Made by a program: the position numbers and the translations under genes. Positions 30,808-41,400 of a DNA stretch of 64,000 nucleotides are shown here, piece after piece (position 1 is the stretch's first letter; every line of letters begins with the position of its first letter). Location: the NCBI GenBank assembly GCA_033296875.1, contig MU860127.1, forward strand, positions 1 through 64,000. Direction: 5' to 3'. Origin of the DNA: Achaetomium macrosporum. Lineage: Eukaryota; Ascomycota; Sordariomycetes; Sordariales; Chaetomiaceae. The notes beneath the pieces are model-generated. The model was given only the letters and a program-made list of their open reading frames with translations, did no database searches and was not told the DNA's origin.

Positions 30808-32427
30808 ATGTCGGGACAGGAAGATGGGGCGACAGGAAGCCCCCTCTGGTGAGTCCCTGATCTCTCAGGGCGTATCAGAAGTCCACGCAACTAACACTTT
30901 TCAAGGTTCCCCCGGGGCCGTCAGGACCTCCCAGGCTGGCGTTTCGACGTTATCACCCTTCTCGCCGTTATCGGCGAGTCGTCGGTCGCCGAACATGCCC
31001 AAACACTGACCGCGTCGTCTCTCTGCCTGCTTCCGCGCATCATCCCAGCACCCCAGGCACTCTTGCGGCCTTCCAGACCGCAGCGGATGCCTGAGTATAC
31101 TGCGACGATGGCGGGCGTGCGTTCAGGGGTGGTGCTGCATACAGTGGGGTTCTTTGCAAACATCATGCACCCTCTGAACGAGCTCAAACCGTTTGCCTTC
31201 AAAGTCTTGGAGATCAAGCATGCTGAGTTGGTGGACAGTCGTCCCGTCAGTGCGAGCGGCGGGAAAGGGGGGAAACAGGGGTGGTGGTTGTGGAGGCGGA
31301 GGAAAGAGGCCGCAGCGGAGATTGAGATGGATGGGGAGGCGAGAGGGAATGGAACTGGGAATGGAGCCAAGCATACAGACATAGCTCGAGCAGTCCACTT
31401 CGCCGAATCCGACCCCGAGGCTGCCGTCCCTGCACATGCCTCAGCTGACGGCACAGAACCTCCGCCGCCCGAACAAGGCACACAGCCCAAGCGCCGGGGC
31501 ACCATGTCCGAAAAGCTCAGCGACGTGGTTACCAGCCCGACAATGGTCAACAGCAACGAACGCTACTCGGTGCCGCCCAACTACTACTCGCCAGTGCACG
31601 TCCTCAACGTCTTCTCCTCCTTTTTGACCATCGGCATCATCGTCGGCGCGGGCGTCTGGAACGATGGGACCGCCATCATCGCCATCTCCCTCATCAGCAT
31701 CGCCGGCAGCGTCATCTGCTACGCCTCGTGGTGGCATCCCATCATGATGAACCGCCCGGCCACCAACAGAGTCCCGCCGGGGGATGTGGTCATTCGCACG
31801 CGCGAGGGCGCCTTCGTCCTGATCAAATGCACCGAGGAGGTGGCCAGGGAGCTGTACTCGGGCACCGAGGAGTGCAAGTACGTCAGCAACAAGTTCCACC
31901 GGGTGTTCATGGGGCTGGGCATGGTGCTGCTCATGGTGTCGGTTGTGCTGCTCGGAAATTGCGGGTGGAACAGCCAGGTCCTCATCGGCGTAAGTTATAT
32001 CGTACTGAACGGGCTGTACTGGCTCATGGGCCTGCTCCCGCAGAGGTATTTCTGGGATCTGAACCGCTATAAAGTGGAGGATGTCACGCCCAGCGACGCA
32101 AAAAGGGCCGACGAGAAGGCGGTTCCGCAAGACCCGCGCGAGGGCACGCCGTCGTTTACTCGGACGCTATGGTACGCTATAAGGGAGACGAGGGATGGGG
32201 GGTGGGCGGAACGGAGCGGAGCGATGCCGGCGACGGAACAATGGAAGCAATGGTTAAAAGAGGCGGTGGACGAGGCCAAGAAGGGAAATCGAGTGTGGCA
32301 GGCGGTCGAGAGAAAGAATATTATCATGGGAAGTGCGGTGAATGAGGCTGCACAGCACGCACCGTTGCAGGAGGTGCAGCAGCCTCGGCAGAGGGATACG
32401 CAGGCTCAGGGCAGTACATCTTTCTAA
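30808..32427 (+). CDS. Conserved fungal four-helix membrane protein (2 exons)
   Basis: Exons 30808-30848 and 30906-32427 encode 520 residues; the intron (30849-30905) has donor GTGAGT, a CTAAC branch and acceptor TCAAG. The first exon gives MSGQEDGATGSPLW and joins to a conserved FPRGRQDLPGWRFDV. Predicted membrane helices lie at about residues 237-256, 260-279, 339-356 and 362-382, with a soluble domain of about 60 residues between helices 2 and 3 (GDVVIRTREGAFVLIKCTEE). The N-terminal region carries a basic patch and a low-complexity acidic/Pro stretch; the C-terminal tail is charged. I recognise the protein as one widespread in filamentous fungi but without an assigned function. The ATG at 31075 inside exon 2 is a less likely start, since conservation extends upstream of it. 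Confidence 0.75.
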
Positions 32428-34705
32428 GAAGGCATAAGAGGGTTTGGATTTTGGACAAAAACCTATGAGGGGTTCGGGGATTGGCTGGGCTGCAGGGATA
32501 ACGGGTGATGCTTGGTTCGAGACGTCTAATATAGGCAGTTTTTGAGGCTGGGACAGCTTGGTTCGGATTTCGGTCACGCATCTGATATGGCCAGCTTAGA
32601 AGCGAAACCGATCTCATGGGTCGGGACGTGGTTATGACAGCACAGACTCGTCGAACCCAAAGTGCGAATGACGGTATTTGTACGGATATTGACGTTGTTT
32701 GTCTCGGCTTATAAGTGACCTGGACCCTGAATCCAACTGGCCGAGACATTCACCTTCCCCTGAGCCCAGTAAGCGGTCCGGGCCGTGTCTACATACAACC
32801 AAGAGGACGGTAATGGTTGTCCATAGGTTGGGATGAACTCCCCAGCTTCATCAGTTCGGATGAGCTCCGAGCCATCTGGCTTCTCCGTCCAGAAGCGGCC
32901 GGCTCACCTATTAGGTGCCCGGGGAGCTCCGATACAAAGAAATCCTCAGTCGCAACAGTCTAACGCACCCACGCAAGGGAATGCACACAGCTTGGGTCGC
33001 TGTACTCGTACCGCCACTTCAGCGCCGCTCAGAGAATCAACCTTCATCAACTCCCACCGACGCAGCGTAATATTTTCGCTTTTTGTTCGAAATCTCGCGG
33101 TGGAGTCGTGTCGACCAAGCCCTTCCCCGGCCAGGGTTCTGACGATCATTTGCAGGGGCCGTGAACTTATTAGCCCGAGTGACTCACAAACTCAATTGCA
33201 ACATCGTCGACATCAGTTCCAATTGGGCGTTTTGATTCGACACGAGACGCTTTGATCAGCTTGCGATCGCCTTGCAAGATCATAGCATTTGAAGTCTCAG
33301 TCTCCCAGGTCTTTCCACCTTCGCTCTTCCCGGGGTTTGTGCCTTTCCGGCATCGCCCAGGCTGAGCCAAAAGGCTAAAACGTTAGGTCCTGTGTGACTA
33401 GGGCTGAGGATGTACGTAAAGTGCTGTGCGACAAAACCCGCACTCGCCCAGATGGGATGCCCGGATGGGATGCCTGGATGGGCACGACTTCTGAGCTGGG
33501 CATTGCAAGGGCGATCGATTGGGGTTAGCTGGAATCCCATAGTGAATGGTTTACGAACTTGAACTCTGGAAATCTTGCGCGGCCGAAGGACTCGTGGCTT
33601 TCCCACTGAAGGAGCCAATCGATAGACTTATCACACGCACCCGCCCATTGCGAGTGTTCGTGTCCATGAAACCCACGAGGACAACTTTTAGTTTTCACAA
33701 TGCACGTCGCACCCCGAGGCAGTCCTCCAGGACCGGAACAGGCAGGAACCCCAGTTGGACATGTGCGCCCTTCTGGTGGAGGCCTTGACCGTGCCGTCGG
33801 CGTAAGCCTGTCCGACGTCCTCACTTTGGCTTTTCCAGCCAGAATTGCAGATGTGGGGCTTCCTTGCTAGTGCAATTCTAATTGGATTGCTAGCGCTATT
33901 AGTGGGGCAGTGCTGGCCGCCCTGGCCAGCGCAGCACACAGGCAGACAGGGCAGCAGACGGGACGGATTCTGAAGGGAGAGAGGTCTTTCACTCCAAAGT
34001 TGCAAACCGCAACAATTGCTCATTGTTTCGCTCCAGGATAGCAGGTAATCGAGTCGAAAAATGAGGGTTTTCTGCAGAATAGGCTCGCAAAAAAGATTGT
34101 CGTCCTCCACAAAGGATGGCCAGGTGAACTTTGTGAATCCCACAGACAACTCCGCAAATTGGCGTTTGGAATCTCGCGTTTTGCTTGTGGGGTATTGTCC
34201 CGAGTTTTTGGAGGCTCCAAGGAGTGTGTGGGAGGAGTGTGACTCACACCTTCCATTTAGGGCTGCCCGGTGCGTGCGTACTAGCAAGGGCCAAAATTGA
34301 GCACCCTGCTGTGGTACTGTCGCTTAATCAGCACCGTGCGGTGATGGACAGGAGCCGCATGTATACTGTATTATTCGCCCAGAATATGAGGTACCAGAGT
34401 TGCAAAGACATGCACTATCTTCCAGCTGTTCAGGTGCCAACCCTAGCGGTATACTCGGTATAGAAATCCCACAGCCATGAGCTTAAGACATGCTCTTCGC
34501 ACAGTGAGCTGCAGTCCTTGCGACCTGTGCAAGATGTAGGTCCTGCCTCCCACGAATAGCCGATCAATCCTGCCGCAGCCTGCGCCGTCTGTGCCTTGCT
34601 TGCGGCACTCGCTGCCTGATTAAAAAGTCTCACACTGCCCACTTTTCGACTGTCTTCTCTTTTGTCTTCTCCAACCCAAAACTTCCACAACAGCACACAG
34701 TTTAA
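32428..34705. other. Intergenic region upstream of cpc-1
   Basis: About 2.3 kb without a supported gene. It includes two exact TGACTCA sites (33180-33186 and 34240-34246) and presumably the cpc-1 promoter and the start of its leader. Between 33460 and 33485 the near-repeat GATGGGATGCC(T/C)GGAT occurs twice. The open frame on the minus strand at 33688-34287 (199 codons) has no domain signal and is not called. Confidence 0.5.
34240..34246 (+). promoter_or_regulatory. Candidate CPC1/GCN4 response element TGACTCA
   Basis: An exact TGACTCA lies in the pseudo-palindrome GTGTGACTCACAC, 482 bp upstream of uORF1. CPC1 and GCN4 bind this heptamer, and autoregulation of cpc-1 is known in Neurospora. 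A second exact copy lies at 33180-33186. Function is inferred from motif and position only. Confidence 0.45.
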
Positions 34706-34727
34706 GCAATCCAAGGCATCCATCAAG

Positions 34728-34736
34728 ATGCGTTAA
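34728..34736 (+). promoter_or_regulatory. uORF1 of cpc-1 (two codons)
   Basis: ATG CGT TAA with A at -3 forms a minimal upstream ORF, the first ATG after a long ATG-free stretch of leader. It ends 232 nt before uORF2, and no other ATG lies between. This is the position and size expected of the permissive first uORF in GCN4-type translational control, after which ribosomes resume scanning. Confidence 0.75.
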
Positions 34737-34968
34737 AAGCGCCCCTCTCCCCTAGTCTCTCGACTTGCTCAAGCAAAGTCGCCAGAATACCCTCCACAAT
34801 ACATTTTCAGGGTCTACCCACTCAACCCACTCCTTCAGCTCATCCTGCAAAGGTTGAACTGAACTTAAGCACTCTGCTTCACAGCTCGCGCTCAAGTTCC
34901 TCTCACAACACCGCCGCCATTCCCGGCCAAGACTTTCCAGTCTTCACCACGGATTCAAATCAGTCAAC

Positions 34969-35097
34969 ATGGCTTCCCTCCAATTCCCCGAGCCTGCCGG
35001 CACCATCCGCGCAACCGTTGAACTTTCAGCGCCTCAACTTGCCTCAACAGGACTTTGTCTTGTTCGACCAGCCGATCAGACCACGCCGTCAACCTAA
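34969..35097 (+). promoter_or_regulatory. uORF2 of cpc-1 (42 codons)
   Basis: An ATG in strong context (CAACATGG) opens a 42-codon frame ending with TAA at 35095-35097. Neurospora cpc-1 uORF2 is of almost the same length. From its stop to the main ATG at 35435 there are 337 nt without any ATG. In the GCN4/CPC1 model, ribosomes that translate uORF2 in fed cells fail to reach the main start, while low ternary complex under starvation lets them bypass it. It overlaps the CPC1 extension in a different frame. Confidence 0.8.
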
Positions 35098-35434
35098 TCG
35101 CTCTGTCTCGCAACCTTCCGCCAACGGAGGTGTAGATCAAAACCAGCAACATCGCAATCAGCCGCTCTTTCCGCAACAGGCCTCGACGTCGCCTTCAACT
35201 TCGTTGCAGAACCAGCGAGTTGCTAGCATCATCCAGGCAACAGGGCACCAAGCGACTTCTTTGGCTTTCAGCAATCGGTTTAGCTCTCCTGCGCAGAACC
35301 CGCTTTCGCGTCAGTTCTACGCTTCGTCTGCTCCATCTTCATCAGTCGCTTTGAACGTGCAGAAGCAGAACCGGCCGCAACGACCGCCTGTTCCTCTGTT
35401 CCCGCAAAGCACTGGTAACATCCCGCGAGGCGAG

Positions 35435-36217
35435 ATGAACATCCAAGGTAAACCCTCCTCCTTCGCCCGGTGCGTCCCACACGCTCGACCGCGAGGCTCA
35501 CGCTCGGCATCATCAGATCTGGACTTGGAGGAGTTCACTGCCTTCGAAGGTGGTGCTTCCACCTCGGCGTATTCATCGCCGGCGCTCCCGAGCGTGTTCG
35601 ACCTGAGCGGCAGTGCTTCCAGCTCGACAAGCAACATGGGCACTGTTTCGCCGCAGGATCTCCTGATCCATGAGCCGTTTATGTCGGCACCCAACTCTAC
35701 TGCTCTAACCGCTCTCACGTCACCTTCCATCTATAACGAGTCTCCCGACTTCGGCGACGGCTATGATGTCTCCCCCAGCTTCGGAAGCGGCGACTTCGAC
35801 AACGGTTCAACCGACGCTTGGTTCCCCCTTTTCCCTCAGACCAAGTCTCAGCCGGAAGTGTCTCAGAAGCCAGCCAGCGCTGAGCACTCTCCCGCATCGA
35901 AGTCGGACGACCTGGAGGTGACTGAGTCGACTTCAGGACACCGTCGCAAGTCGTCGGGCACCTCGCCTCCGTCGAGCCGTCCGTCCTCGTTCGTTGGCGT
36001 CAGCTCGCGTCGTCGCGACAAGCCTCTGCCTCCCATCATCGTGGAGGACCCGACAGATGTTGTCGCCATGAAGCGGGCGCGTAACACCCTTGCTGCACGC
36101 AAGTCGCGCGAGCGTAAGGCACAGCGCCTTGAGGAGCTGGAGGAGAAGATCTTGAAGCTGACGGCGGAGCGTGATCACTGGAGAAACGTCGCTCTTGCGC
36201 ATGGTGCAAAGGAGTAA
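35435..36217 (+). CDS. cpc-1: Cross-pathway control bZIP transcription factor CPC1 (GCN4 homologue, 2 exons)
   Basis: The AUG-initiated form uses exons 35435-35447 and 35517-36217, encoding 237 residues. The acidic activation region includes DLDLEEFTAFEGG, NMGTVSPQDLL and FPLFPQ. The C-terminal ~50 residues are the GCN4-class bZIP: basic region KRARNTLAARKSRERKAQR followed by a short leucine zipper (LEELEEKILKLTAERDHW). It binds TGACTCA sites as a dimer and activates amino-acid biosynthesis genes in the nucleus upon starvation. Regulation by two uORFs is visible in the leader. The 69-nt intron (35448-35516, GTAAAC...CATCAG) is a multiple of three without an in-frame stop, so a retained intron would add 23 residues. 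A longer form from non-AUG starts upstream is likely. Confidence 0.9.
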   Translation: MNIQGKPSSFARCVPHARPRGSRSASSDLDLEEFTAFEGGASTSAYSSPALPSVFDLSGSASSSTSNMGTVSPQDLLIHEPFMSAPNSTALTALTSPSIYNESPDFGDGYDVSPSFGSGDFDNGSTDAWFPLFPQTKSQPEVSQKPASAEHSPASKSDDLEVTESTSGHRRKSSGTSPPSSRPSSFVGVSSRRRDKPLPPIIVEDPTDVVAMKRARNTLAARKSRERKAQRLEELEEKILKLTAERDHWRNVALAHGAKE

Positions 36218-38429
36218 AACCTTAAAGTGCTTTGGCTTGTTGGAATGGTAGATTAACCCTCAATGTCCCTCACATTGTCATTGAGGAGGGGTTTTCACTG
36301 AGTTCCTTCCGTGTCATTTCTATCATGGGATTATTTTGGCGCCTGTCATTCCGGAATGATTAGGCTTGAGTTTCGGGTGGATATTGTCTTTGAGGTCTCT
36401 TAAGTGCGGAATAAAGCAGATTGCGGTTCTCGTCCCCAATAGTTACCTTGCTCCCGTTTTGGATACTGTGCGTGCCGTCTGTCTCCTTGGTCACTGTCGA
36501 TTCCTTGGTGTCAGTGCTGAGGGATTCCCTGCCAGGTCAAGTCTCATTAACAACATCGTCTTCCATTCCGCTTCTTTCGTCAACCTTCTGGGAGGCCAAC
36601 TTAGAGGAGAGCAAAGATCAAGAAGCGAGTATCGCTATTCCCCTGCTGCTGACTTTGAATCCATTCCCCAAGTTTACCGAACCGCGGAACTCGGGTGACG
36701 AACCCGCCCCGGTATTCCTTGTAATGCGGTGCTGGCTTTGATACTTCGTCACCTGTTCTTCGGTAAAGTCTTGCCCTATTTCCCCGGCATGCAGTGGTTG
36801 CGGGTTGGGAGCAAATCGGCCTATCTAGGAGTTTGTATGGTTGATTCTCAGTAGCTTGCTTCCTCACATACTGTGGTATCTGAGCGATTCCATTAACTGT
36901 ATCTGTAGTATCGTCGTTCCCCCTTAAATGTTCTCTCCTGCTGTTCTTACCATTTTGCTTCTTCTCTCCCTCCCCCCTGAAAAGAGTGATGCTAGGGTGG
37001 GTATCTATAAGAAATATTGTTTTGACAATCTCGATGTTGGGCTTAGATGCGACCCATGCAGGCATATTTCAAGGCTTATCCGGATAAAATGAAGAGACGA
37101 GGTCGGCAGCTTGAACAGTGTCTGGATGAATCTAGGATGGGATATCAGGCATAAAAGGTGACCGGTGCCTTGCTAAAGCAGTCACATTAAACGCGAACAG
37201 TGGGTAGTAGGAAACAGCTTCCTATAGCATCTTGAGTCACTATCTTCAATCCTCATTGGATCTATCACCCTTTCTAGAACGGTGATGAGCTGTTATTGAC
37301 ACCGTATTCGAGAACTGAAAGCAAATCCGTCAAGCGAACCAACACTATCACGGAAATAGAACGCGGCGGAAGACAATTGAATGAAGTAATGAGCAACTAA
37401 TGCAGATACAAAACGCTGTGATAAATGACGGCGTTGCTCAACTGAAGCGTCCAGCTCAAAGGCGTCGTGCTTGCGGCAAGTAGATACAATCCATCCCGGG
37501 GCTCATCATTCAACCCACCCCAACACCTTATGCAAGCTTGACTCCGGTATAGCTATACCTCTAAGACTTCTTCCTCACTTTCTCGTCACGCCCTGCCGCT
37601 TGGTCAGCAGTTCGCCAATCCGGAATCCCCTCCATCAGCCCCCTTCACCACCCCACTCCAACCTAGCGCTTCCCCTTACTCCGGCTGTGTATGTACTGTG
37701 CTTCACAAACAAATCTACAACGCACCACGAGTAGAAGGAAAGAAAAACATTGCCAGTGTTTTATGTATCCCCTAACACATGGAGCAGGCTAACAAACATT
37801 AAGTAGGAGAAATCGCGTCTCATGCCTGCTGCTTGTTTTCCGGGCGCAAACGGAAGATCATGCCATAGTAGAACGAAGAAAACAAGCAGGCAACGTGCCA
37901 TGCCATGATTCATTACCACGATTCCCGTACGATCATCGATACTAGAGAGAAAAGAAGATAGGAAACGGGAAAGCAGCCAGTTGTAAGGTACAGGAGTACC
38001 GGCTACTAACTCGCCGGCCTGCTCAGGCACGAGTCCATTTCCACCTTGTTTCCCGTGCTCCATTGCACTCCACGCCACTTCCTTTCCTTCTTGCCAACTC
38101 CCATTTTTGTTTTATCCACTTCAGCATTGTCATGCTATGCCCTCTTCAATACAAAGTCATGCCATACCATGCTATGCGGAAAGGAAAAGAAGTAAACTAG
38201 TTGCGCCTCGCTCCGTTCTTGTGTAAGCAACTCTCCTATGCAAAGCAACCATGACACATCTCGGTCGTCAGGCCCGAAATTATTCATACATATACAGGTT
38301 CGGTTAATGGACGGGTCGGGAGGGAGAGAGTAGGTAAATAAGCAAACCCAGGCGACTGGCCGGGCGGACGGATGAAAAAGTCGGAGCGGGTTGATAAATG
38401 CCGGAAGGGGGCGCCGCGGCTAGGTGTTT
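36218..38429. other. Intergenic region between convergent genes
   Basis: About 2.2 kb hold the 3' UTRs of cpc-1 and of the large minus-strand gene. A TGAGTCA heptamer lies at 37233-37239, distant from any start and probably fortuitous. Open frames at 36366-36741 and 36601-37065 lack domain signals. No RNA gene was recognised. Confidence 0.5.
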
Positions 38430-41400
38430 TCAGCTGACGGTCATCATCTGCATCCTCGGCGACTCGACAGATGCCCTGCTCAGGATCGAAGTGCTGCTGC
38501 GGCTGTTGGGCAGTCGTCTCGGCGGGCTCGACCCGGGATCAGCAAAGACTCGTGTGAACGCTGGGCTCCCGTCCGGGTTCTGGTGGCGGGGATGCCGCTC
38601 GCGACGAGGCGTGCCAGCGGGGCTCTGCGTAAGCAGCTCTGCCTTGCGGACCGCATCCGAGAGCATGTCTCGGAGCTGGCCAGCGCGCTTGACTAATTCC
38701 TGGAGGCTGTTGGTGTCGAAGAACAGCTTTGCGACCGGCGACTTGGCGGGCGTGCTTTTGACCCGGTGGGAGGCGGATTTCTGCTCCTGTTTCATGGCCT
38801 CAATCACCATCGAGATGACTGCAGAATGCCTACTCGGGCTCGAGCACCTGCTGGGTGCGTGTGTTCTTGCCGGTGTCGCACCTCCTTCCATCAGCGGCCA
38901 GTTACCGAAGATGTCGTCCTCAGGCGAGAAGACCGACCTCCGCCGCGGACTATGCCGTTCCCGTACCACCGCGGTCTTGGACATCTCGGGCTCCGGAATA
39001 CCGAAGGGGTCGTCAGCGTGGTCAAGAAGCGGACCGTCAAAGCCTTCCTCCAAAAACAGGTCCTCGATCTTTGACCGATCAAAGTCCACCGACGGCTTGT
39101 TCGAGCCCATGTCCTCGGGCTCGTCCTCGTCCGGTGACGCCAGAGCAATGATACTCTCCGCCTCCGCCCACTTTGCTGCCATCGGCCCGTCCAGGATGTC
39201 GAGATCTTTGCCATGTCGGCATAGCCGTTTTAGATCGTTGACGAGTAAGGAGAGCTCGCGGATTTGGCCAGAATGTGCCCTCACGCTAGGCTGTGTCGCT
39301 TGAATCGAAGCAGGGACCACCATTGAGAAGCTGGTAGCCGAGTCCTTGCCTCCGGGCGAGTAAACCACAGCCTCGTCGCCTTCGAACTCGAAGTCGTCGT
39401 CCCAATCCTCGCTGGCATTTTTCGTTCCCAAGCCCCAAGTTCCAAACTTTGGTGGTAGTTTCGAGCCATCTGAAGGGTCCGGTACGACGGGCACGCTCTG
39501 GCTCCGCACATGAGCTGCGCCGGGCGGCTTGCGGCTCACGGAACGGCCTCCCCTCAAGTCCAGCTCCTGTTTCCCGTGCACCGTCTTCGGCCGTGGCATA
39601 TCAGTGTCGTATTTGTCGTGAACTGACGGTTCAGACCAGTCAAATATGTTGCTCCGCGGCCGGTCACCCAGGCTTTGCCGTTGTGACCCAGAGTAGCCAT
39701 TGCCACAGGTGTTCCTGAGGGCCTGTCGCAAGGTAGGGCTGACGCGTCGGGAGTTGGTTGAGCTCGGCGGCGAAAGATGGTTGCTGAGAGTATTTTCGTC
39801 ATCTCGTGCCCAGTCATCATCGTCATCATCATCAAACGACAGTCGACCAAAGTCGCTGTCGGCCAAGGACATTTTTTGTGCGGTGTCAAACTCAAAACCA
39901 TCTTGTTTCCGATCGTGAGACCCAAGACCGTGGGTTTCCGCCGGGTGTGTGCTTCTCATTGGTGTGGGAACGCCCTCGTCCTCCTCGGTAATCTTCGTTT
40001 CGCCGTCCCAAGAGCGTCCGAGCATTTCTTGGATCGACAGCCGCTTGGCTCTGCCGTTGCTCGCAGTGCTAGGGGGCGAGTCATCAAACATCGACTCCAG
40101 CGGTGTCTCGACAGATCTCACTCGGCTTGAAGAAGCCCCGGTTCGGAAAGAGTCGTACATGGCGTCGCTCCCGAAGTCTGCATCCCCGTCGTCTCCATAA
40201 AACGCATCGCGAGCCTCAGTATCGGAGCCGGCAAGGGTCACAGATCGCTCCCCTGACGGTCCTCGGCTGTGCGTAGTAGCCGAAGATGCCTGCGAATAGT
40301 TGATGGGACGGTGGACGGACCCCGAAGTAGCCGCCGAGGACGACGTGGCCAGCCCTATGCGCGTAACATCTGTGTTGAAGCTAGACAGGCGGTTCAAGGG
40401 AGGTAAGGGAGACGAAGAGTTCCTCTTGCGAGAGCGCGGGAGATCGGCTGGCTTCAGTTCAAATTCGGGTTGCTGCCGAGGTTGCTGTTCAGCATCGTGC
40501 GGCGCATGAATTCCTTCGCGGCCCGGGTTGACCGGGGGTGGAGTTTGGTCGTGCGGCACAGCCATGGGGTCCGGCGTATACCGGCCGCTCCCGCTCTTCG
40601 CATCAATTGTACTCCGTCTCGGGCGTCGGACGCTTCCGGTTCTTGCAATCCACTGGCTGGCCGAACTGAAGTGCATCGACATGGACCTCTTTGTTCGTCG
40701 ATCGGCTGCTGAGTCGGCCGAATTGGACGGGTCAATGGCTAAATAAGAGCTTTCTGGCTTTCCCTCAGGCGCAAAAAGGTCTTGCGTTGCTCCGACGTCA
40801 TCCGCCATTACGGTGGCGACGTCACTCGGCTTCGTGAGGTAGGCTTGCGGATTACGTCCGGGGCTTAACGACACCCTCCGCCTCGGAAACAGGCCGTGAT
40901 ACGGTGAGCTTCCCGGGGGAAGGCCGGAGATCTCTCGTCCTGACGAAGTTGTGCGGCGCAAATGGAAAAATGATGCCCATTTTTTGGAAGGCCGGCTCGG
41001 CTCCGTCGACACTGCAAAGGTTGGGGATATTGGGGTAGTCGGCGAAAAGGCGTAGTTGTCAAGGCGGTACATGACATCCGGCGAAAGCGGCTCGGCCAAC
41101 GCAGCCCTTTGCTGTTGAAATTGTTGCAACGTTGCAGACCGTTGGTGGCTTGTAGCAGGCCGCCGGAGCGTCAAGACCTGCGACTTGGAGCCTCGCCGTG
41201 CATGGCCCCCCACTGGCCCATTCTGCCCAGATGTTGCTCTCTTGACCAGCTTATTCGGAGAGGAATGGGATGCGGGCGGCTGGCCAAGCATTGGGACGCC
41301 GGAACCGTGTGAGAAGGCCACGGATGATGAATCCGGTCCCGTGCTCGATCTCCGGCTCCCATGCTGAGACAGTGGCCGAAGGGACAGCCGCCGTATCCAA

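Larger units (their letters stand above)
34706..35434 (+). other. cpc-1: AUG-less, stop-free N-terminal extension of the CPC1 frame
   Basis: The cpc-1 frame is open for 243 codons upstream of its first ATG, bounded by TAA at 34703-34705. It contains no ATG, yet the translation looks protein-like, with blocks such as PGQDFPVFTTDSN, LNLPQQDFVLFDQP and RPPVPLFPQSTGN. Near-cognate candidates in frame include CTG at 34859, 34874 and 34994 and TTG at 35018. For Neurospora cpc-1 and many Pezizomycotina homologues, conserved extensions initiated at non-AUG codons have been reported; this locus shows the same arrangement. uORF1 and uORF2 lie inside it in other frames. Confidence 0.75.

Noticed and set aside
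37233..37239. TGAGTCA as a further CPC1 site
   Set aside because: It lies between two convergent 3' ends, far from any start codon.
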